Below are positions 25,858 to 31,839 of a stretch of DNA of 33,501 nt, piece by piece. The position numbers and the translations under genes are program-made. Source of the stretch: Prochlorococcus sp. AG-424-M03 (lineage in GTDB: Bacteria > Cyanobacteriota > Cyanobacteriia > PCC-6307 > Cyanobiaceae); the NCBI GenBank assembly GCA_003213275.1, contig QCNH01000008.1:1-33501 (forward strand), written 5' to 3'. The notes below the pieces were generated by a model. That model saw only the letters and a list, made by a program, of their open reading frames with translations. It was not told the DNA's origin and did not search any database. The number at the start of each line of letters is the position of its first letter. The stretch's first letter is position 1.

Positions 25858-26052
25858 ATGGAGTTAGATCTTCAACCTGGGGACGTAGTTAAAGTCCTTG
25901 AATCAGCAGCTCTAGGATGGGTTCGTGCAAGAGTAATCAGAGTTAAATCTGGTGGAAGAGTAGTTGTACAAAGTGACCAAGGTAGAGAATTCACTGCAAG
26001 AGGCAACCAAGTTAGGTTAATAGAACCTGCTGGTTTTAGACCTCAAAAATAA
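25858..26052 (+). CDS. Hyper-conserved small RNA-binding protein (PSHCP, Tudor/SH3-like)
   Basis: A 64-aa basic protein from ATG 25858: MELDLQPGDVVKVLESAALG then a strand-rich core (WVRARVIRVKSGGRVVV) and TARGNQVRLIEPAGFRPQK. I recognise it from memory as the Prochlorococcus/Synechococcus hyper-conserved protein, nearly invariant in these genera, with a Tudor/SH3-like barrel and reported RNA binding. The sequence fits a small barrel: alternating strands, a Gly-Gly turn and many Arg. Its DNA is visibly richer in G+C than the neighbours, consistent with strong constraint. It lies between tRNA-Trp and tRNA-Asp, downstream of rplS and upstream of gltX, a context that fits a role in translation. 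The mechanism is not known to me. Confidence 0.82.
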   Translation: MELDLQPGDVVKVLESAALGWVRARVIRVKSGGRVVVQSDQGREFTARGNQVRLIEPAGFRPQK

Positions 26053-26201
26053 ATATTTCTCTATATATGCGGAGCTTTAAAACTAACTATTTATTTAAAT
26101 CCTCAAATTAAAAACTTTTTTTATTACAACAACAGTAATTAAGTATTATGATCTGATAATTTTAAGAATGATGTTCTAATTGTACTTAGAACAAAATCTA
26201 T
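26053..26201 (+). promoter_or_regulatory. Gap with inverted repeats before tRNA-Asp
   Basis: A 149-bp non-coding stretch. AAATAAATA at 26047-26055 (overlapping the stop of the preceding gene) and TATTTATTT at 26088-26096 form a 9-bp A+T stem. GTTCTAA at 26173-26179 and TTAGAAC at 26186-26192 form a 7-bp inverted repeat ten bases before the tRNA. Either could be a terminator, an operator or chance; I cannot choose. Confidence 0.25.
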
Positions 26202-26275
26202 GGGACCGTAGTTCAACTGGTTAGAGCACCGCCCTGTCACGGCGGAAGTTGCGGGTTCGAATCCCGTCGGTCCCG
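26202..26275 (+). tRNA. trnD: tRNA-Asp (anticodon GTC)
   Basis: A 74-base cloverleaf. Acceptor arms GGGACCG and CGGTCCC pair fully; the D arm carries GTTCAACTGGTTAGAGC; the anticodon stem CCGCC/GGCGG encloses CTGTCAC with anticodon GTC; the T arm is GCGGG TTCGAAT CCCGT. Discriminator G, as for tRNA-Asp. A T-rich run follows at once. CCA is not encoded. gltX starts 17 bases after it. Confidence 0.97.
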
Positions 26276-26292
26276 TTTTTTTCTAAAAAAAT

Positions 26293-27732
26293 TTGGAAAA
26301 ACGTTTAAGATTAGCCCCAAGTCCAACGGGTTTATTTCATATTGGTACTGCTCGAACAGCATTATTTAATTGGTTATATGCACAAAAAATAGGTGGGAAA
26401 TTTTTAATCAGAATAGAAGATACGGATTTTATCCGGTCTAAATCTGAATACACAAAAAATATATTAGAAGGATTGAAATGGCTTGGGCTTAAGTGGGATG
26501 AAGAACCTGTAAAACAAAGTGAACGAATTTCGACTCACAAAAAATACATCAAAAAGCTATTAGAAAGTGGAGCTGCATATAGATGCTTTACCTCCGAAGA
26601 TGAGATTTCTGAATTAAGAGAAGAACAAAAGAAGAAAGGATTACCTCCAAAGCATGATAATAGACACAGAAATCTTTCAAAAGAAGAAATAGAAACATTC
26701 ATATCCAAAGGCAGGAGTTCTGTAATAAGGTTTAAGATTGATGAAAAAGTACAAATAAAATGGGTAGATCAAATAAGAGGTGAGATCAAATGGCAAGGGA
26801 AGGACTTGGGTGGAGATTTGGTTTTATCAAGAAGGGCTATGGGGTATGAGATCGGCGATCCTTTGTATAATCTTGCAGTTGTAGTTGATGATAATTTCAT
26901 GGATATAACTCATGTTGTTAGGGGGGAAGACCATATCTCTAATACTGCAAAACAAATATTGATATATCAAGCGTTAGATTTCAAACTACCAACTTTTTCT
27001 CATACACCGCTAATACTAAATAGCGAAGGAAAAAAATTATCCAAGAGAGATTGCGTTACTTCAATCGACGAATTTAGAGAAATGGGCTACTTACCGGAAG
27101 CCTTAGCGAACTACATGGCATTCTTAGGTTGGTCTCCAAAATCTGCCGAGAGTGAAATACTTTCACTTAATGAGATATCTAAAACTTTTGACTTATCAGA
27201 TATCAATAAAGCTGGAGCTAAATTCAGTTGGGAAAAACTCAACTGGATTAATTCTCAATACATAAAAAATATGGAATCAGTAAAGTTAAGTGAGATCATA
27301 AGTAGATACTGGGATAATATGGATTGGAATCCTCCATCTAAAGAATGGGCTACTAAATTAGTAATTTTGATTAAAGACTCTATGACCCTTTTAAAAGATG
27401 CTATTGATCAATCAAAACCGTTTTTCTTATTACCTTCAATTCAAAAAGAGGGTCAAGATTTTCTCGAGAACAAAGATAGCAAAGCATCTCTTAGACTAAT
27501 CTTAGATTATTTAATTGAGCACAAAACGGTAAAACTGGACAAAGAGAAAGCTAAAGAAATAATAAACAAAATTTCAAAAATGCATAATGTTAAAAAAGGT
27601 ATCTTAATGAAATCATTAAGAGTAGCTTTTTTTGGTTCTCTTAGTGGGCCAGATTTAATTCAAAGTTGGGAACTTTTCTCAGAGAGTAAAAGTGATATAT
27701 CCAGGATTGAAAGATGTCTTAAATCTTTCTAA
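26293..27732 (+). CDS. gltX: Glutamyl-tRNA synthetase
   Basis: A 479-aa class I synthetase that charges tRNA-Glu (and in many cyanobacteria tRNA-Gln, later amidated). Glu-tRNA is also the substrate of the C5 tetrapyrrole route, linking it to hemL. Seen: the HIGH-type motif [20 protein letters not shown] at residues 7-26, RIEDTD near residues 40-45, [15 protein letters not shown] near residues 212-226 and the KMSKS-type motif KKLSKRD near residues 247-253. The start is TTG 26293, three codons before the first strand. The stop overlaps the stop of the antiporter gene by four bases. Confidence 0.97.
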   Translation: MEKRLRLAPSPTGLFHIGTARTALFNWLYAQKIGGKFLIRIEDTDFIRSKSEYTKNILEGLKWLGLKWDEEPVKQSERISTHKKYIKKLLESGAAYRCFTSEDEISELREEQKKKGLPPKHDNRHRNLSKEEIETFISKGRSSVIRFKIDEKVQIKWVDQIRGEIKWQGKDLGGDLVLSRRAMGYEIGDPLYNLAVVVDDNFMDITHVVRGEDHISNTAKQILIYQALDFKLPTFSHTPLILNSEGKKLSKRDCVTSIDEFREMGYLPEALANYMAFLGWSPKSAESEILSLNEISKTFDLSDINKAGAKFSWEKLNWINSQYIKNMESVKLSEIISRYWDNMDWNPPSKEWATKLVILIKDSMTLLKDAIDQSKPFFLLPSIQKEGQDFLENKDSKASLRLILDYLIEHKTVKLDKEKAKEIINKISKMHNVKKGILMKSLRVAFFGSLSGPDLIQSWELFSESKSDISRIERCLKSF

Positions 27733-28928
27733 ATTTTTTTCTTGCCTAATTCAAGACGATTCACCAAGGGTTTAGCTGTAAGACCTTGGATTCCAACTGT
27801 CATTAATATTGTAAGAAATACTAAACCTTGCAGACGTCCAGCCCCAAGGATACCAGCTTGTTCCAATCTGATAGAAAAAAGAGAGGCAACCGCTGCAGTA
27901 ACAATACCTCTTGGGGCTAACCAGGCCAAAAATACTTTTTCTTTTAAATCTAATTCTCTTCCCATTGTTGCTATCCAGATAGATATAGGACGAACAATTA
28001 CCATCAACATAAAAACGCAAACAACCCCTCCCCAACCTAGGGGACTTAATTCACTCCAAGAAACATCAGCCGCTAAAAGAGGGAAAAGAACTGTTATTGC
28101 TAATTGAGCTAATTCACCTATTAGATTATCCAATCTCTCCTTATCTATAACTTCTCTTTTGCCAACAATAAAACCTGCCGAGACGGAGGCAGGCAAGCCT
28201 GATTCTGGCAAAAAATATTCACAAATTCCATACACAAGGAAAATAAATCCAAGGGTAACTTGAAGCTCAATACCGAATGAGGCTTGATTTTTTATTTTTT
28301 TTAAAATTTCTGATAGTAACCACCCTGCACTTAATCCGATTAGCACTCCGCCCCCTAATCTTTGCATCAAAGCAATAAATACATCGTTAATCCCATGTAG
28401 GTCTCCTAGAGTTAATTCTAAAAGTAATAATGCTAGGACTGCACCAATTGGTTCAAGTAACAATCCCTCAGCTTTTAAAACTTCCGAAAGAGGAGAAGCT
28501 AATTTTATTTGTTCAACTAATGGAGAGACAACTGTTGGTCCAGTAGCTAGAACTATGGCACTATAAATTCCTGCAACTTGCCATGAAAGGCCTGCCAGCC
28601 AATGAGCAATAAAAATTCCTGCTGATAATGAAATAAAAAGTCTTACCAATGAAATCTTCAAAACAGTATTTCTTATATTCCCCTCTGGCAGTTTTAAATT
28701 TAGTCCCCCTTCAAATAGGACCAAGCAGACTAAAAGCCCTACAATAGTTTCAAGCCCTTGTCCGAGATCTAAAGGCTCAACCAGACCTAAACCTGATCTT
28801 CCAATGAATAATCCAGAAAGCAATAAAATAACAACACTTGGGAATCCTGTAAAAGAAGAAAATAATCGAGCACAAGCACCTGCGAATACAGTTATTCCCC
28901 AAAGTAATCCAAGCCTTTCAGGCGTCAT
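27729..28928 (-). CDS. Cation/proton antiporter (Na+/H+ exchanger, CPA1-like)
   Basis: A 399-aa membrane protein with about 12 hydrophobic segments and no soluble C-terminal domain. Seen: PSVVILLLSGLFIGRSGLG near the N terminus, VLATGPTVVSPLVEQI near residues 126-141, EGLLLEPIGAVLALLLLEL near residues 155-173, and WLAPRGIVTAAVASLFSIRL near residues 335-354. The pattern fits the monovalent cation/proton antiporter family. The ion-binding position usually reads Asp-Pro; here it is Glu-Pro in LLEPIGA, which may alter ion choice or stoichiometry. Ion and direction cannot be read from sequence. Confidence 0.9.
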   Translation of the reverse strand: MTPERLGLLWGITVFAGACARLFSSFTGFPSVVILLLSGLFIGRSGLGLVEPLDLGQGLETIVGLLVCLVLFEGGLNLKLPEGNIRNTVLKISLVRLFISLSAGIFIAHWLAGLSWQVAGIYSAIVLATGPTVVSPLVEQIKLASPLSEVLKAEGLLLEPIGAVLALLLLELTLGDLHGINDVFIALMQRLGGGVLIGLSAGWLLSEILKKIKNQASFGIELQVTLGFIFLVYGICEYFLPESGLPASVSAGFIVGKREVIDKERLDNLIGELAQLAITVLFPLLAADVSWSELSPLGWGGVVCVFMLMVIVRPISIWIATMGRELDLKEKVFLAWLAPRGIVTAAVASLFSIRLEQAGILGAGRLQGLVFLTILMTVGIQGLTAKPLVNRLELGKKKI

Positions 28929-28929
28929 A

Positions 28930-28982
28930 TAAGATTATAAATAATAAAAATATTAATTATTTTGATTAAATCAATAATCTTA
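28930..28982 (-). promoter_or_regulatory. Long inverted repeat just upstream of the antiporter gene
   Basis: TAAGATTAT at 28930-28938 and ATAATCTTA at 28974-28982 are perfect 9-bp partners, with an inner TTGATT/AATCAA pair in the loop. The inner arm ends one base before the antiporter ATG on the minus strand. It could end hli transcription or control antiporter translation; in DNA this A+T rich, chance is also possible. The rest of the gap to 29092 shows no gene. Confidence 0.3.
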
Positions 28983-29092
28983 TCCCAAGTCCATGAAATA
29001 CAATACTTTTTAATTTAATTAATCAACTTAACAAAATTAAATTTCGTTCAATGAATTAATATTATTTTTAAGACAAATAAATGTGATTTCTA

Positions 29093-29269
29093 TTAAGAAA
29101 ATTGGCTTATTAAAGCAAAAATAATAACAATTATTCCTATACCAACAGTTGCCATCCTTCCATTCCATATTTCAGCTTGAGGGGTAAAACCTCTTTTCCA
29201 TAAATTCAGTTCCTTTTTATCGACGATGTTTTTTGTCTCTTTACTCTCGATTTTTGTTTTTTTATTCAT
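29093..29269 (-). CDS. hli: High-light-inducible protein (single-helix CAB-like)
   Basis: A 58-aa protein from ATG 29269 to TAA 29093. Residues 1-22 are a Lys-rich, soluble start. Then comes GFTPQAEIWNGRMATVGIG, the chlorophyll-binding helix signature with the conserved ExxNGR, running into IIVIIFALISQFS as the membrane helix. Such proteins bind chlorophyll and carotenoid and protect thylakoid complexes in excess light or during pigment insertion. It starts five bases after the tsaD stop on the same strand, so it is probably co-transcribed from the tsaD promoter; an own promoter inside tsaD cannot be excluded. Confidence 0.92.
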   Translation of the reverse strand: MNKKTKIESKETKNIVDKKELNLWKRGFTPQAEIWNGRMATVGIGIIVIIFALISQFS

Positions 29270-29274
29270 TAGAG

Positions 29275-30345
29275 TCAGAAAGGAGGAATTTCTTCATAAA
29301 GGGTATTTGCTTGTTCAATTGATAATCTTCCTGAGACACCTAATTTAAGGGAACTTAAATGATCCTTAAATTTAAGCCTGAACAAAGCTGCTGCTCCAAT
29401 CATAGCCGCATTATCTGTACAAAGATTAAGGGGAGCTAAATGAACTCTAATAGATTTTTTACTCGCTTCACTAATCATCATTTTTCTTAATGTATTATTA
29501 GCAGCTACTCCCCCAACAACAACAACATTATCCAAGCTATGATCTTCTGCACATTTTATAGTTCTCTCTACCAATACCTCTGCCACTACTCTTTCAAAAC
29601 TTGCAGCAATATCAGGGACTGGGACGGTCTTCCCCTCTAAATTTATTTTTTCAACTAACCTTAATACCGCAGTTTTTAGACCACTAAAAGAAAAATCATA
29701 TTTAAGAAATCCACCCTTTTTATCGGAAATCTTACATTTTGGCAAATTAAATTTCTTAGGGTCCCCATTTTTAGCAATCTTTTCAATTGCCGGTCCTCCT
29801 GGATAACTAAGACCTAATAATCTTCCAACTTTATCAAATGCTTCTCCAGCAGCATCATCAAAACTTTTCCCGAGTCTTTGCATTACCCTTCTCTCATCAA
29901 CCTTTATCAATTCAGTATGGCCACCACTAACAAGTAACGTAAGAAAAGATTTCTTTGGATAGTTTTCTGAAAATAGAATTGAAGATAAATGTCCTTCCAA
30001 ATGATGAACTCCCAAAAATGGTTTTGAATGTAACATGCAAAGAGATCTTGCAGTAATAGAGCCAACTCGTAAACACCCAACCAATCCAGGAGCTACAGTA
30101 GATGCAATATAATCAATTTCCTCAATTTTTATTTTTGATTCTTTTAATGCTTTTTCTAAAACAAAAGGTAATAACTCTAAGTGCTTTCTAGCCGCAAGTT
30201 CAGGAACAACTCCTCCCCATTTTGAATGATCTTCAATTTGAGATGCAATGATATTTGAATGAATTTTAAAGGTATCGCCAAAATTAGAAACTATTGAGAC
30301 GGATGTCTCATCACAACTTGTTTCAATAGCTAAAACTTTACGCAT
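29275..30345 (-). CDS. tsaD: tRNA N6-adenosine threonylcarbamoyltransferase TsaD
   Basis: A 356-aa enzyme that transfers threonylcarbamoyl to A37 of ANN-decoding tRNAs, working with TsaB, TsaC and TsaE. Seen: IETSCDETSVSIV at residues 7-19, HHLEGHLSS with the metal-binding His at 115 and 119, the LLVSGGHTEL loop, FSGLKTAV, VVGGVAANNTLR and LCTDNAAMIGAAAL near the C terminus. Length is normal. It is divergent from psaF with about 75 bp between starts. hli follows five bases after the stop. Confidence 0.97.
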   Translation of the reverse strand: MRKVLAIETSCDETSVSIVSNFGDTFKIHSNIIASQIEDHSKWGGVVPELAARKHLELLPFVLEKALKESKIKIEEIDYIASTVAPGLVGCLRVGSITARSLCMLHSKPFLGVHHLEGHLSSILFSENYPKKSFLTLLVSGGHTELIKVDERRVMQRLGKSFDDAAGEAFDKVGRLLGLSYPGGPAIEKIAKNGDPKKFNLPKCKISDKKGGFLKYDFSFSGLKTAVLRLVEKINLEGKTVPVPDIAASFERVVAEVLVERTIKCAEDHSLDNVVVVGGVAANNTLRKMMISEASKKSIRVHLAPLNLCTDNAAMIGAAALFRLKFKDHLSSLKLGVSGRLSIEQANTLYEEIPPF

Positions 30346-30420
30346 ATTTGATTCAACTTGTTCTATCTTAATATTAATTTCTTACTTAAACACACTTTAA
30401 GGAATTAAAGATTGCAACTT

Positions 30421-30975
30421 ATGAAATTCTTTTTTTCAATCATAACCTCAGTTTTTCTGTTTTTAGGAATAACTCCAATTGCTCTAGCTGCAAATGGGCC
30501 AGCCTTAAATGCCGACAGAGCAAGCACAGAATTTACTGCATCAGCACTCACACAATGCTCTGAAAACCCTAAATTCATTGAGAGAGCAAGTTCTGCTACT
30601 ACCCAAAAAGATATCGCAAGATTTGAAAGGTACGGGAAAGCATCCTGCGGAGATGATGGCTTACCTCATTTAATTTTGGGAGCTCCACTAGAACCATGGG
30701 GAGCACTCTTAAATAGAGGTCATGAAGGAGATCTTCTAATTCCAGGAACAATATTTATTTATATTGCCGGGATAATTGGTTGGTCAGGTAGGGAGTATTT
30801 GATTGAATCTAAAAAGACTAATAATCCAGCTGATAAGGAAATCTTTATAGACTTTGATCTAGCCCAAAAATGTCTTGTAAAAGGAGCTCAATGGCCATTA
30901 CTTGCAAACCAACAAGGTAGAAGTGGAGAACTTAGAGAATCAGATAAAAATATCACTCTAAATGGTCCACGATAA
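30421..30975 (+). CDS. psaF: Photosystem I subunit III (PsaF)
   Basis: A 184-aa precursor with a signal peptide ([20 protein letters not shown] then ALA) that sends the mature N terminus to the lumen. Seen: [11 protein letters not shown] and GKASCGDDG with the two lumenal Cys, [20 protein letters not shown], and the membrane helix [16 protein letters not shown]. PsaF sits at the lumenal docking side of photosystem I. I chose ATG 30421. An in-frame TTG at 30412 adds MQL and has AAGGA eight bases before it, which is better spaced than for the ATG, so TTG remains possible. psaJ follows 32 bp downstream. Confidence 0.95.
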   Translation: MKFFFSIITSVFLFLGITPIALAANGPALNADRASTEFTASALTQCSENPKFIERASSATTQKDIARFERYGKASCGDDGLPHLILGAPLEPWGALLNRGHEGDLLIPGTIFIYIAGIIGWSGREYLIESKKTNNPADKEIFIDFDLAQKCLVKGAQWPLLANQQGRSGELRESDKNITLNGPR

Positions 30976-31007
30976 AACTTAACTTTTATATTTATCTTAA
31001 ACACAAA

Positions 31008-31148
31008 ATGTTCAAAATTTTCAGTACTAAATACATGAGATCAGCTCCTGTAGTAGCAGCAGTCTGGTTCACTATCACCGCAGGAATTATCATTGAATTT
31101 AATAGATATTTTCCTGATTTATTATTCCATCCAATGAGCTTGAGCTGA
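31008..31148 (+). CDS. psaJ: Photosystem I subunit IX (PsaJ)
   Basis: A 46-aa protein from ATG 31008 to TGA 31148: [20 protein letters not shown], one membrane helix ([19 protein letters not shown]) and a short C-terminal [12 protein letters not shown]. The start [15 protein letters not shown] and the phenylalanine/proline tail are diagnostic. PsaJ packs next to PsaF in photosystem I and helps place it. Co-transcribed with psaF; a terminator region follows. Confidence 0.96.
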   Translation: MFKIFSTKYMRSAPVVAAVWFTITAGIIIEFNRYFPDLLFHPMSLS

Positions 31149-31160
31149 GATTTTTAGGAT

Positions 31161-31211
31161 AATAGTCAAGTTTGTATTAACTTACATGATTATCTTTGCT
31201 GTTTCATCAAC
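31161..31211. repeat. Decayed copy of the gmk 3' end
   Basis: A 51-bp stretch that repeats the sequence at 31230-31279. The first 23 bases and the last 18 are identical; the middle 10 bases differ from 9 in the other copy. Read on the minus strand, it encodes VDETAK followed by a frame change and stop, against VDETAKRIIKLIQT in intact gmk. It lies between psaJ and gmk and looks like a partial local duplication. Confidence 0.9.
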
Positions 31212-31223
31212 CGAGCTAATAAA

Positions 31224-31265
31224 AGAGAGAATAGTCAAGTTTGTATTAACTTGATTATTCTCTTT
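31224..31265. terminator. Strong hairpin between psaJ and gmk
   Basis: AGAGAATAGTCAAGTT and AACTTGATTATTCTCT (with flanking bases) form an 18-position stem, 31224-31241 with 31248-31265, including two G-U pairs, around the six-base loop TGTATT. The minus-strand product is followed by TTT and A+T; the plus-strand product by GCTGTTT. It can end both psaFJ and gmk transcripts. It contains the gmk stop codon at 31235-31237. Confidence 0.8.
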
Positions 31266-31279
31266 GCTGTTTCATCAAC
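31230..31279. repeat. Second copy of the repeat, inside gmk
   Basis: This copy encodes the last residues of guanylate kinase and so is likely the original. It pairs with the copy at 31161-31211, 69 bp upstream. Confidence 0.9.
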
Positions 31280-31789
31280 ATTATGATTTGTCAATTCAAA
31301 ATCAAATTGATTTGATGCTGAAATCTCATAATTAGCCCTTAAGAGTCTTTTTTTAATTGCCTCTTCTTTTTCTGTACCTCTATTTCTTATTCTTCTCTCT
31401 AACTCTGCTTTATCTGGAGGTAGTAAAAATATTGAAAGAGACTCAGGAAACTTTTCTTTAATTTGTTTTGCACCTTCTACCTCAATTTCTAGTAATACTG
31501 TAAATCCCTTGTTAATTTTCTCATTTACAGAAGATATAAGAGTTCCATAATAATTTCCAGCAAATTGAGCCCATTCAAGAAAAAGGTTTTGTTCAATCAT
31601 TTCTTTAAACTTCTCTTGATTCAAAAAGTAATAATTTTCTCCTTCCTTCTCTCCCTCCCTAGGTTCTCTAGTAGTTGCGGATATTGAAAGCCAAATATTT
31701 TTATCTTTAGCTAATATTTCTTTAACAACAGTTCCTTTACCCACCCCGCTAGGTCCGGTAAGGATAATGAGTTTTTTTAAATTTTTCAT
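31235..31789 (-). CDS. gmk: Guanylate kinase
   Basis: A 184-aa enzyme that makes GDP from GMP. Seen: the P-loop TGPSGVGKGT at residues 11-20, SISATTREPREGEKEGENYYF near residues 36-56 that binds GMP, LFLEWAQFAGNYYGT near residues 68-82, VLLEIEVEGAKQIK and the late lid RRIRNRGTE. Length is normal. The terminal residues fall in the hairpin and repeat described separately. It is divergent from the RqcH gene with 50 bp between starts. Confidence 0.97.
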   Translation of the reverse strand: MKNLKKLIILTGPSGVGKGTVVKEILAKDKNIWLSISATTREPREGEKEGENYYFLNQEKFKEMIEQNLFLEWAQFAGNYYGTLISSVNEKINKGFTVLLEIEVEGAKQIKEKFPESLSIFLLPPDKAELERRIRNRGTEKEEAIKKRLLRANYEISASNQFDFELTNHNVDETAKRIIKLIQT

Positions 31790-31839
31790 ATTAAATTTTT
31801 TACAGTAAAATAAAAATCTTGTGAATTAATAAAGAAATA

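Noticed and set aside
26173-26192. LexA-type operator before tRNA-Asp
   Set aside because: The arms do not match the cyanobacterial LexA pattern as I remember it (AGTAC and GTTC halves with a short spacer).
25750-26275. tRNA genes as a genomic island insertion site
   Set aside because: No integrase, no duplicated tRNA end and only core genes on both sides.
27742-28107. Plus-strand 121-codon frame inside the antiporter gene
   Set aside because: Antisense shadow; Pro/Thr/Arg-rich product with no start context.
29279-29286. Consensus AAAGGAGG on the plus strand near the end of tsaD
   Set aside because: No ATG or GTG follows at a proper distance; it is the complement of the Pro-Pro-Phe codons of tsaD.
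31161-31279. Direct repeats as attachment sites of a mobile element
   Set aside because: Only 69 bp apart with nothing mobile between them; partial duplication of the gmk end explains them better.
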